A DNA stretch of 64,000 nucleotides from Pseudomonas wayambapalatensis (GTDB lineage Bacteria > Pseudomonadota > Gammaproteobacteria > Pseudomonadales > Pseudomonadaceae), in the NCBI GenBank assembly GCA_014268975.2, contig CP077096.1, positions 491,001-555,000 on the forward strand. The letters run 5' to 3'. Below the pieces are notes generated by a model that ran no database searches, had not been told where the DNA came from, and saw only the letters and a program-made list of their open reading frames with translations. Below are positions 20,764 to 28,556 of the stretch, one piece after another; position 1 is the stretch's first letter, and each line of letters starts with the position of its first letter. The translations under genes were made by a program, and so were the position numbers.

Positions 20764-21522
20764 TCAACGGTTGCTGTATCGACCGTTGCGACCGTGCGCC
20801 GGCATGGCCTGGTTGCTGCGCTCGGCGATCATCTGGCGCAGTTCGATCAACTCGATGCCCTGGCGCTTGAGCCCCGGCATCTCTCGTTCGAGCACTTCGA
20901 GGGTTTGCGGGTAGGGGTGGCCGATCAGCACCGCCGAGCCTTGCTTGCGTGCAAGCTCGATGCCTTGGCGCAATTGAGCGGCGATGGCTTCGGGGGTGCG
21001 CACGTCATCCAGGAATACGTCCCGCGAGACATGCGCCAATCCGATCGCCTGGGCCTGGGCCGCCGCCACCGTGGCAGCGCTGGTGCGGCTGTCGACGAAG
21101 AACAGCTCGCGCTCCTGCAGGTTGCCCATCAACCAGGCCATGGCGTCGCGCTGTGCGGTCATGCGGCTGCCCATGTGGTTGTTGATGCCAGCGGCGAACG
21201 GCACCTTGAGCAGGGCTGCATCGAGCCTGCGGGCCAGTTCTTCGATGGGCAGGCCCGGGTGCCAGGCGTAGGGGCCGGTGGCCGGGTCCATGGGCATGTG
21301 CAGGATCACCGTACGCCCGGCCTTGTGGGCCTGGCGGGCGAAATCGGTGGCGTGCGGGGTGTCAGGCATGATCGCCAGGGTGACCGGCCCGGGCAGGGCG
21401 AGGGTGCGGCTGTCGCGTTCGCTGTTCTGGCCCAGGTCGTCGATGATGATGCTCATGTAGGCCGGCGCCGCATGTGCGACACCGGCCATCAGGCAGAACA
21501 GCGTGAACAGCAGAAAACGCAT
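20764..21522 (-). CDS. yibQ: Divergent polysaccharide deacetylase family protein YibQ
   Basis: The protein is 252 aa from ATG 21522, which opens a signal peptide (MRFLLFTLFCLMAGVAHA). A GTG at 21537 is in frame but sits inside the end of ctpA with no room for a ribosome site. Motifs of the divergent deacetylase family are IIIDDLGQN, VTLAIMPDTPHA, ILHMPMDP, INNHMGSRMT and FFVDSRTS. The probable metal ligands are in DD and NNHMGS. The role is not established; it is probably cell-wall or envelope polysaccharide processing. It begins 7 bp after the ctpA stop, so translation is likely coupled. It is third in envC-ctpA-yibQ. Confidence 0.86.
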   Translation of the reverse strand: MRFLLFTLFCLMAGVAHAAPAYMSIIIDDLGQNSERDSRTLALPGPVTLAIMPDTPHATDFARQAHKAGRTVILHMPMDPATGPYAWHPGLPIEELARRLDAALLKVPFAAGINNHMGSRMTAQRDAMAWLMGNLQERELFFVDSRTSAATVAAAQAQAIGLAHVSRDVFLDDVRTPEAIAAQLRQGIELARKQGSAVLIGHPYPQTLEVLEREMPGLKRQGIELIELRQMIAERSNQAMPAHGRNGRYSNR

Positions 21523-21529
21523 GCAGGTA

Positions 21530-22855
21530 TCAATCACCCTTGGTGATGTTCAAGCCCTTGAGCAGGCTGAGTGCCTGGCTGAGCTGGAAATCGTTGTCCT
21601 GCGGGCGCTCGGTACGCTTGCTGCTGCCGGTCGGGCGGTCGGCGCCGCCGTTGCCGTTGCCCAGGTGCCCTTGCAGGTCGGCTTCCTTGAAGTTGTCGGT
21701 GTCGGCTTCGGCCGTGAGCTTGGCCTGGCGTACTTCGATGTCCGGCACGATACCCTGTGCCTGGATCGATCGTCCGTTGGGGGTGAAGTACAGCGCGGTG
21801 GTGAGCTTCAGCGCACGGTCGTTGGCCAGTGGCAGCACGGTCTGTACCGAGCCCTTGCCGAAGCTGTCGGTGCCCATCAGCACGCCGCGTTTCTGATCCT
21901 GCAGGGCGCCGGCGACGATCTCCGAAGCCGAGGCGCTGCCGCCGTTGATCAGCACCACCAGCGGTACACCCTCGCTGGCGTCGGCCGGGTCGGCGGAGAA
22001 GCGCAGCTCGGAGTTGGCGATACGGCCCTTGGTGTAGACGATCAGGCCTTTGGTGAGGAAGTGGTCGGCCACTTCCACGGCCGACTGCAGGACGCCGCCG
22101 GGGTTGTTACGCAGGTCCAGGACCAGGCCGCGCAGCTTCTTGCCGTTATCCTTGCGCAGCTTGGCCAACGCCTTGCCGACCTCTTCGCCGGTCTTGACCT
22201 GGAACTGGGTGATGCGGATATAGCCGTAGTCGTTCTCGAGCAGCTGGCTCTTCACGCTCTTGACCTGGATGACCGCGCGGGCCAGCGTCACATCGAATGG
22301 TGTTCCGCCATCGCGTACCAGGGTCAGGGTGATTTTCTGGCCGATCTTGCCGCGCATCTTGTCGACCGCTTCGGTCATGGTCTGGCCGCGGGTCGGGGCG
22401 CCGTTGATCTTGACGATCAGGTCGCCTGCCTCGATGCCGGCGCGTGATGCCGGGGTGTCGTCGATGGGTGAGACCACCTTGACGAAGCCGTCCTCCATGC
22501 CAACCTCGATGCCCAGGCCGCCGAACTCGCCGCTGGTGCTTTCCTGCAGCTCCTGGAAGTCTTCAGGGCCGAGGTAGGCCGAGTGCGGGTCGAGGTTGCT
22601 GAGCATGCCCTTGATGGCGTTTTCCAGCAGGGTCTTGTCGTCCACCGGCTCGACGTAGGCCGCCTTGATGCGGTCCATGACCTCGGCGAAGGTGCGCAGT
22701 TCGTCCAGCGGCAGCGGCGCCTTGGCCGTCACCTCGGTGGCCGGCACGGCAGCCGCCTTGGCGGGCTTGACCGGCTCTGCGGCACTGGCCAGAGGCGCGC
22801 CGACGACCAGGGCGATGGTCAGGGCCAGCGGGGTGAGGCGAGACGAGTGCAGCAT
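21530..22855 (-). CDS. ctpA: S41-family C-terminal processing peptidase
   Basis: The product is 441 aa from ATG 22855 (AGGAG upstream), with a signal peptide. A PDZ domain (about 95-175) contains GLGIEVGMEDGFVKVVSPIDD. The protease domain has GLVLDLRNNPGG and the Ser-Lys dyad: Ser309 in GGSASASE and Lys334 in DSFGKGSVQ. The enzyme works in the periplasm. In P. aeruginosa the CtpA of this neighbourhood trims peptidoglycan hydrolases, which fits its place after envC. A Gly/Asn-rich segment precedes a conserved C-terminal KGLNITKGD. It ends 7 bp before the yibQ ATG. Confidence 0.92.
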   Translation of the reverse strand: MLHSSRLTPLALTIALVVGAPLASAAEPVKPAKAAAVPATEVTAKAPLPLDELRTFAEVMDRIKAAYVEPVDDKTLLENAIKGMLSNLDPHSAYLGPEDFQELQESTSGEFGGLGIEVGMEDGFVKVVSPIDDTPASRAGIEAGDLIVKINGAPTRGQTMTEAVDKMRGKIGQKITLTLVRDGGTPFDVTLARAVIQVKSVKSQLLENDYGYIRITQFQVKTGEEVGKALAKLRKDNGKKLRGLVLDLRNNPGGVLQSAVEVADHFLTKGLIVYTKGRIANSELRFSADPADASEGVPLVVLINGGSASASEIVAGALQDQKRGVLMGTDSFGKGSVQTVLPLANDRALKLTTALYFTPNGRSIQAQGIVPDIEVRQAKLTAEADTDNFKEADLQGHLGNGNGGADRPTGSSKRTERPQDNDFQLSQALSLLKGLNITKGD

Positions 22856-22941
22856 GTCGAACGAACTCCTGATCCTGTAGGCGCTCCCGGAGGAGCATCG
22901 GTGCGGCCCGCTGTCGGGCCTTACCGTAAATGTTGCGGTGC

Positions 22942-24243
22942 CTAGCCTCGGCACCATTGCGCAGGGTCGGTGGGCCGCCCCTGCTGGCGAATCGCGAAGT
23001 ACAGACCTGCGCTGTCCTGGCCACCGCTGTCGCCGACGGTGGAAATGGCTTCGCCGGCCTTGACGATGTCGCCGGCGCTCTTGAGCAGGCTCTGGTTATG
23101 GCCGTACAGGCTGAGATAACCATTACCATGGTCGAGAATGACCAGAAGTCCAGCGCCGCGCAACCAGTCGGCGAACACCACGCGCCCGCCATGTACGGCG
23201 CGCACCTGGGTGCCGGCGCTGGCGCTGATCATCACGCCGTCCCACTTGGCGCGGGCATCACCGCCTCGCGTGTCGCCGAAGCGTGCCAGCAATCGACCAT
23301 TGACTGGCCATGGAAGTTTTCCCCGGGCCGCAGAAAATGCACCGCCGTAGTTGGCGCCATCGCTGGACACCAGCGGGCCGAGCACGGTGCGGGCCTTTTT
23401 CGGTGGCGCTTGTGGCTCTTGCTGCTCGTCGCGGCGAGCGTCGGCCAGGGCCTGCTCCTTGCGCCGCTTCTCTTCTTCCTGCTTGGCCAGCAGCGCCTTC
23501 TGCCGCGCTTCCTCGGCTTCGCGGGCTTGGCGGGCGAGGGTTTCCTCGATGGTCTTGAGCACCTTGGCAAGGTCGGCCTGGTCCTGCTCGCGGGCCTGGA
23601 GCTTCTGGTCGCGATCCTTGACGTCGCTGTTGAGCTTGGCCAGTACCTGCTGGCGCTTGCTGCGCTCGGCCTCCAGTGCCTGGCGGCGGCTGTCGAGGTC
23701 GGCGCGCTGGGCCATCAGTTGTTCCTGCTGGCCGGAAATTTCCAGTTCGACATTGGCCAATTGGCGCAAGGTTTCGTTGAAGGTGCGCAGTTGCTCCAGG
23801 CGCGCCTTGCTCAGGTAGTCGTAGTACGTGAGGGTGCGGGCGAACTTCTCGGGATTCTGCTGGTTGAGCAACAGCTTGAGGTACTCCTCGCGACCGTTCT
23901 GGTAAGCGGAACGGGCCTGGATCGCGATCAGTCGTTGTTGTTCAACGCGGGCGCTCTGGAGTTTTTTTTTCTCGTGGTCAAGGCGCTCCAGCTCGCCCTC
24001 GGTCTTTTTTAGCTCTTGTTGCAGACCCTCCACCTGTTTCTCGAGATTGCCGATATCGGTCTCGGTGGACTTGAGGTCTTTCTGCACGCCGGCTTTCTCT
24101 TCCTGGAGCTTGCCCAGCATTTTCTTGAGCTCGGCGATGTCCTGGCGCGTGGCGTCCAGTTGTTGCTGGGTCTGCGCGCGCTCGTCGGCGAACGCCGGAC
24201 TGAGCAGGCATGACAGGGCTAGGAGTATGAGGGCGCGGCGCAT
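22942..24243 (-). CDS. envC: Murein hydrolase activator EnvC (degenerate LytM)
   Basis: The product is 433 aa from ATG 24243 with a signal peptide (MRRALILLALSCLLSPAFA). Residues ~20-270 form a long coiled coil (QTQQQLDATRQDIAELKK and following) that binds FtsEX in homologues. The C-terminal LytM/M23 domain (~325-430) lacks the usual zinc ligands: the HxGxD motif is replaced by KWDGVMI, and LYGHNQ stands in for HxH. It should therefore activate amidases at the septum rather than cut murein itself. A run of nine A on the coding strand (23962-23970) encodes part of HEKKKL. Confidence 0.9.
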   Translation of the reverse strand: MRRALILLALSCLLSPAFADERAQTQQQLDATRQDIAELKKMLGKLQEEKAGVQKDLKSTETDIGNLEKQVEGLQQELKKTEGELERLDHEKKKLQSARVEQQRLIAIQARSAYQNGREEYLKLLLNQQNPEKFARTLTYYDYLSKARLEQLRTFNETLRQLANVELEISGQQEQLMAQRADLDSRRQALEAERSKRQQVLAKLNSDVKDRDQKLQAREQDQADLAKVLKTIEETLARQAREAEEARQKALLAKQEEEKRRKEQALADARRDEQQEPQAPPKKARTVLGPLVSSDGANYGGAFSAARGKLPWPVNGRLLARFGDTRGGDARAKWDGVMISASAGTQVRAVHGGRVVFADWLRGAGLLVILDHGNGYLSLYGHNQSLLKSAGDIVKAGEAISTVGDSGGQDSAGLYFAIRQQGRPTDPAQWCRG

Positions 24244-24475
24244 GGAATCGGGCGTACCAGGGATGGAGACTGGCCTAGTATGCCCGCCCGGGCGCGCAAA
24301 AAAAACGCCTCCCGGCGCCTCAAGGCAAGCGTTTGTCAGGAAAGTGCGGTGATGCATCGGACTAAACCCTGAAAAAACGGGAAACATACGTATCTGGTTA
24401 CGTGAGTCTTGCTCGATACCATTGTGATTGGGCGTCCCCAAAGCCCGCCCGCCAATCGTTGTGTGAGACTTAAGC

Positions 24476-24973
24476 ATGCCTACGCCCAAACGCTCCGCCC
24501 CCCCGCGCCGCTGGCTGTTGTGCGGCACCGTCCTGATCATGGTCGCAACATCGGTGCCCGCGCTGGCGGTGCAGGAGGATAGCTGGTACCTGCAGACCAG
24601 CGTCTACACCCGGCATTTCAATCCCAATCCCGAGCACAGCGAGCGTCAGGAACTGATCGGCCTGGAACGCAATCGTGCCGATGGCCTGTTGTACGGCGCG
24701 GCGACCTTTCGCAACTCGTATCGGCAGCGTTCGGTGTACGCATACGGCGGCAAGGCCTGGCACCATGAGCACTGGCCGGTGTATGCCAAGGTCAGCGCGG
24801 GCCTGCTGCATGGCTATCGCGGGGAGTACCGGGACAAGATTCCGCTCAATCGCTTCGGTGTCGCGCCCGTGATCATTCCATCGCTGGGCACGCGCCTGGG
24901 GCCTGTCGGCCTGGAGGCGGTGCTGCTGGGGACCAATGCAATGATGGTCAACGTCGGCTACCACTTCCGGTAG
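24476..24973 (+). CDS. Small predicted outer-membrane barrel protein
   Basis: The product is 165 aa with an N-terminal signal (RRWLLCGTVLIMVATSVPALA). The mature part alternates hydrophobic and polar residues in short strands and ends in VNVGYHFR, with an aromatic near the terminus as in outer-membrane barrels. The core (LIGLERNRADGLLYGAATF, YGGKAWHH, GLLHGYRGEYRDKIPLN) matches a conserved Pseudomonas family sometimes labelled sn-glycerol-3-phosphate transporter. That label is not supported by anything visible. A PagP-like barrel is another possibility. It stands alone between envC and gpmI. Confidence 0.6.
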   Translation: MPTPKRSAPPRRWLLCGTVLIMVATSVPALAVQEDSWYLQTSVYTRHFNPNPEHSERQELIGLERNRADGLLYGAATFRNSYRQRSVYAYGGKAWHHEHWPVYAKVSAGLLHGYRGEYRDKIPLNRFGVAPVIIPSLGTRLGPVGLEAVLLGTNAMMVNVGYHFR

Positions 24974-24988
24974 AACCTTCGAAAATGA

Positions 24989-25018
24989 AAAAGCCCGATG
25001 CCATGGCATCGGGCTTTT
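24989..25018. terminator. Bidirectional terminator between 24476 gene and gpmI
   Basis: A perfect 15-bp-arm palindrome (AAAAGCCCGATGCCA and its complement) with flanking A and T tracts lies 15 bp from both convergent stop codons. Confidence 0.88.
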
Positions 25019-25033
25019 CTTTACAGCGCGGGC

Positions 25034-26569
25034 TCAGGCGTCGAGCAGAATCGACGTCCCGGTCATCTCCGCCGGCTTTTCCAGGCCCAGCAGCTTGAGC
25101 ATGGTCGGTGCCACGTCGGCCAGCACGCCGCCCTCACGGACTTTGACGCTGCGCTTGCCGACATAGATGAACGGCACCGGCTCGGTGGTGTGGGCAGTGT
25201 GCGCCTGGCCAGTGGACTCGTCTTCCATCTGCTCGACGTTGCCATGGTCGGCGGTGATCAGCGCTTCGCCCCCCACCTTGTCCAGCGCCTGGACGATGCG
25301 CCCGACACAGCCATCCAGCGCCTCGACCGCTTTGACCGCAGCACTGAACACGCCGGTGTGCCCGACCATGTCGCCGTTGGCGTAGTTGACCACGATCACG
25401 TCGTAACGCTGTTGCTCGATGGCCTCGACGATACGGTCGGTCACTTCCGGTGCGCTCATTTCGGGCTGCAGGTCGTAGGTGGCGACTTTCGGCGACGGAA
25501 TGAGGATGCGCTCTTCGCCTTCGAACGGCTCTTCGCGTCCGCCGGAGAAGAAGAAGGTCACGTGGGCGTACTTTTCGGTCTCGGCGATGCGCAGCTGGGT
25601 CTTGCCGTTCTTGGCCAGGTACTCGCCCAGCACATTGTTCAGGCTGGCTGGGGCGAAGGCGGCAGGGGCGGGGATCTTCGCCGAATACTGGGTCAGGCCG
25701 ATGTAGGCCGCCAGTTTCGGCAGGCGCGCACGGGGGAACTCGTTGAAGTCGGCCTCGACGAACACCCGCGACAGTTCGCGGGCGCGGTCGGCGCGGAAGT
25801 TCATGAAGATCACCGCGTCGCCGTCTTCGACCTTGACCGCCTCGCCGATGCGGGTGGCCTTGACGAATTCGTCGCTCTCATCGCGTGCATAGGCTGCTTC
25901 CAGCCCAGCCACGGCGCTGTCGGCGCTGTACTCGGCGGTGCTGTCGACGATCAGGTTGTAGGCAGCGCTGACGCGGTCCCAGCGGTTGTCACGGTCCATG
26001 GCGTAGTAGCGGCCGATCAGGCTGGCGATGCGGCCCTTGCCCAGCTTGGCGAAGGTCGCGTCGAGCAGTTCGATGGACGACTGGGCACTGCGCGGCGGGG
26101 TGTCGCGACCGTCGAGGAAGGCGTGCAGGTAGATTTTCTCGGCGCCACGCTGCGCGGCCAGTTCGGCCATGGCGACGATATGGTCCTGGTGGCTGTGCAC
26201 GCCGCCGTCGGAGAGCAGGCCCAGCAGGTGCACGGCCTTGCCTGCTGCAACTGCCTTGTCCACGGCGCCGGTGAGTACCGGGTTTTCGAAGAACTCGCCG
26301 TCGCGGATGGCCTTGGTGACCCGGGTGAAGTCCTGGTACACCACACGGCCGGCGCCGAGGTTCATGTGACCGACTTCGGAGTTGCCCATCTGCCCGTCCG
26401 GCAGGCCGACATCCATGCCGGAACCGGAGATCAGGCCATGCGGCTGGGTGGCGCGCAGGCGGTCATAGACCGGTGTGTTGGCGGCGTAGATGGCATTGTA
26501 TTCGGGGCTTTCGCTGTGACCGAAACCATCCAGGATGATCAGGACCAGGGGCTTGGGCGTGCTCGTCAT
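25034..26569 (-). CDS. gpmI: 2,3-bisphosphoglycerate-independent phosphoglycerate mutase
   Basis: The product is 511 aa from ATG 26569 (a TTG one codon earlier is ignored). It interconverts 3- and 2-phosphoglycerate using two Mn ions. Asp14 lies in [11 protein letters not shown], and the phospho-acceptor Ser64 in [11 protein letters not shown]. Other conserved parts are [32 protein letters not shown] and [11 protein letters not shown]. Length and motifs are normal. It is divergent from yibN-grxC-secB, the usual Pseudomonas order. Confidence 0.97.
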   Translation of the reverse strand: MTSTPKPLVLIILDGFGHSESPEYNAIYAANTPVYDRLRATQPHGLISGSGMDVGLPDGQMGNSEVGHMNLGAGRVVYQDFTRVTKAIRDGEFFENPVLTGAVDKAVAAGKAVHLLGLLSDGGVHSHQDHIVAMAELAAQRGAEKIYLHAFLDGRDTPPRSAQSSIELLDATFAKLGKGRIASLIGRYYAMDRDNRWDRVSAAYNLIVDSTAEYSADSAVAGLEAAYARDESDEFVKATRIGEAVKVEDGDAVIFMNFRADRARELSRVFVEADFNEFPRARLPKLAAYIGLTQYSAKIPAPAAFAPASLNNVLGEYLAKNGKTQLRIAETEKYAHVTFFFSGGREEPFEGEERILIPSPKVATYDLQPEMSAPEVTDRIVEAIEQQRYDVIVVNYANGDMVGHTGVFSAAVKAVEALDGCVGRIVQALDKVGGEALITADHGNVEQMEDESTGQAHTAHTTEPVPFIYVGKRSVKVREGGVLADVAPTMLKLLGLEKPAEMTGTSILLDA

Positions 26570-26775
26570 CAATCAAACTCACGGTTGTTCAAAGATGATA
26601 AAGACACGCATTTTAGGGCAAATCGGCCAGCGACGGCGAATATTCGTCGGTTCGCACGACCAGCGTCCCGACGGGTTGCAGATGAAGGCTGGTTCCGAGC
26701 CGGCCCGGCGGGCTTTGGCGGGCATGGGTGGCTGTGTATACTGGCCGGCATTTTCAATCGCCTGGAACACCCCTG

Positions 26776-27189
26776 ATGGTTGCTCACTTGATTCAATTCG
26801 CGACAGATCACTTCATCCTGGTTGCGATCTTCTTCGTCCTGCTGATCCTGCTGCTGGTCAATGAAATCCGCCGCGGCGGCCAGAGCCTGAGCAACGGCCA
26901 GCTGACCGCGCTGGTCAACGCCGAGAAGGGCGTGGTGATCGATATCCGTCCAAGCAAGGAATACTCCGCCGGCCACATCGTCGGGGCGCTGAACATTCCG
27001 CAGGAGAAAGTCGTCGGCCGCATTGCCGAGCTGGAAAAGCACAAAGAAAAGACCCTGATCATCGTCGATGCGATGGGCCAGCAGTCCGGCACCGTCTGCC
27101 GTGAGCTGCTCAAGGCTGGCTTCACCGCTGCCAAGCTCAGCGGTGGCGTGTCCAGCTGGAAAGCCGATAACCTGCCCCTGGTGAAGTGA
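26776..27189 (+). CDS. yibN: Membrane-anchored rhodanese-like protein YibN
   Basis: The product is 137 aa with one N-terminal membrane helix (FILVAIFFVLLILLLV) and a rhodanese domain (about 40-135). Fold markers are VVIDIRPSKEYSAGHIVGALNIP and GGVSSWKADNLPLV. The loop that carries the catalytic Cys in active rhodaneses reads DAMGQQSGTVC here, with no Cys at the usual first position, so sulfur transfer is doubtful. E. coli YibN, also beside gpmI, grxC and secB, has the same atypical loop. It is followed immediately by grxC (1 bp gap). Confidence 0.86.
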   Translation: MVAHLIQFATDHFILVAIFFVLLILLLVNEIRRGGQSLSNGQLTALVNAEKGVVIDIRPSKEYSAGHIVGALNIPQEKVVGRIAELEKHKEKTLIIVDAMGQQSGTVCRELLKAGFTAAKLSGGVSSWKADNLPLVK

Positions 27190-27190
27190 T

Positions 27191-27445
27191 ATGAAGCCCG
27201 TCATCGTCTACTCCAGCGACTACTGCCCCTACTGCATGCGCGCCAAGCAGCTGCTGGCAAGCAAGCAGGTGGCGTTCGAGGAAATCCGCGTCGACGGCAA
27301 GCCGCAGCTGCGCGCCGAGATGGCGCAGAAGGCCGGGCGTACCTCGGTGCCGCAGATCTGGATCGGCAGCACCCACGTTGGCGGTTGCGATGACTTGTTT
27401 GCGCTGGAGCGCTCGGGCAAGCTCGACGCCCTGCTCGAGGCCTGA
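27191..27445 (+). CDS. grxC: Glutaredoxin 3
   Basis: This 84-aa class I glutaredoxin has the dithiol active site Cys12-Pro-Tyr-Cys15 (SSDYCPYC). The cis-Pro glutathione loop is TSVPQIWIG, and GGCDDLFAL contacts glutathione. It reduces disulfides in the cytoplasm with glutathione. It sits between yibN and secB in one tight operon. Confidence 0.96.
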   Translation: MKPVIVYSSDYCPYCMRAKQLLASKQVAFEEIRVDGKPQLRAEMAQKAGRTSVPQIWIGSTHVGGCDDLFALERSGKLDALLEA

Positions 27446-27484
27446 TTCACGCCTCTTTCAACCATTTTCAGAAAAGGATCTGCC

Positions 27485-27967
27485 ATGACTGACCAACAGA
27501 ACAACGGCGCCGCCGAAGAGAACAATCCACAATTCTCCCTGCAGCGCATCTACGTGCGTGACCTGTCGTTCGAAGCCCCGAAAAGCCCGCAGATCTTCCG
27601 CCAGCAGTGGGAACCGAGCGTCGCGCTGGACCTGAATACTCGTCAGAAGGCCCTGGAAGGCGACTTCCACGAAGTCGTGCTGACCCTGTCGGTTACCGTC
27701 AAGAACGGTGAAGAAGTCGCCTTCATCGCTGAAGTTCAGCAGGCGGGCATCTTCCTGATCTCGGGCCTGGACGCGGCGTCGATGAGCCACACCCTGGGTG
27801 CGTTCTGCCCGAACATCCTGTTCCCGTATGCGCGTGAAACCCTCGACAGCCTGGTCACCCGCGGCTCGTTCCCGGCGCTGATGCTGTCGCCTGTGAACTT
27901 CGATGCCCTGTATGCCCAGGAGCTGCAGCGCATGCAGGAAGCTGGCGAAGCGCCTTCCCTGCAGTAA
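27485..27967 (+). CDS. secB: Protein-export chaperone SecB
   Basis: The product is 160 aa, the usual length. Conserved parts are [44 protein letters not shown] and the [15 protein letters not shown] stretch, ending in [15 protein letters not shown]. SecB forms a tetramer that holds preproteins unfolded and passes them to SecA. AAGGA lies 7 bases before the ATG, and a strong terminator follows. Confidence 0.97.
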   Translation: MTDQQNNGAAEENNPQFSLQRIYVRDLSFEAPKSPQIFRQQWEPSVALDLNTRQKALEGDFHEVVLTLSVTVKNGEEVAFIAEVQQAGIFLISGLDAASMSHTLGAFCPNILFPYARETLDSLVTRGSFPALMLSPVNFDALYAQELQRMQEAGEAPSLQ

Positions 27968-27984
27968 TCGTTTTCGCGCGACAC

Positions 27985-28019
27985 AAAAAAACCCTCGGGA
28001 TCGACCCGAGGGTTTTTTT
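27985..28019. terminator. Bidirectional terminator after secB
   Basis: A perfect 15-bp stem with CCCTCGGG / CCCGAGGG at its base, 7 A before and 7 T after, and a 5-base loop lies between the convergent secB and the 28038 gene. Confidence 0.92.
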
Positions 28020-28037
28020 ATGGGCGCACGCCGAGTT

Positions 28038-28481
28038 TCAGCCGAACTGCTTCTGCTGTTGCTGCTGCTTGGCCACCGCCTCCGACGCTGCCACGTAGGC
28101 GTCCTGGAACTCGTCGCTTTCCAGCCAGGCCATGGTGGCCGCTTCATCAGCGCCATCGAGCCAGGCGCGGTAAGCGGTAAACACCAGGACGATGTAGTCG
28201 GTGGCGTGCTCTTCCTTGTGCCCCTTGAGCACCAGCGCCAGCAGCGGATCGACCAGGAACACCGAGATCATCGCCACCAGGCCGGTTTCCTGTGCTTCCT
28301 TCATCTTCTTGAACAGCGCGTCATAGCTGCCGGATTCCATGGCCTTGCTGTACACCTGCTCGACGCTGGTGCTCTCGCCCGCGCTGGCCTTGACCGCCTG
28401 GCCGCCGCGGACCATGCGGTTCTGCTTGGCCTTGGAGGCGGCGCGCTTGGCGCGTTTCTGTTGCTTGGTGTTGGAGGCCAT
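28038..28481 (-). CDS. Conserved Pseudomonas protein of unknown function
   Basis: The product is 147 aa. The N-terminus is strongly basic (residues 1-25: KQQKRAKRAASKAKQNR), the middle has a hydrophobic helix (GLVAMISVFLVDPLLALVLKG) and the end is Gln-rich (AKQQQQQKQFG). The basic head suggests nucleic-acid or ribosome contact, and the acidic central part is helical. I do not recognise a characterised family. It is a single gene, convergent with secB, and a terminator separates them. Confidence 0.7.
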   Translation of the reverse strand: MASNTKQQKRAKRAASKAKQNRMVRGGQAVKASAGESTSVEQVYSKAMESGSYDALFKKMKEAQETGLVAMISVFLVDPLLALVLKGHKEEHATDYIVLVFTAYRAWLDGADEAATMAWLESDEFQDAYVAASEAVAKQQQQQKQFG

Positions 28482-28556
28482 GGGTGAATCCTTGGGGGTG
28501 TCCGAAAAAACGCGTATTGAAGCCTAGTTGGCGCGCTTCTGGATAGAGCCCATCGG

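Noticed and set aside
24476..24973. sn-glycerol-3-phosphate transporter label
   Set aside because: The protein has no multi-helix transporter topology; a signal peptide and short beta strands point to an outer-membrane barrel.
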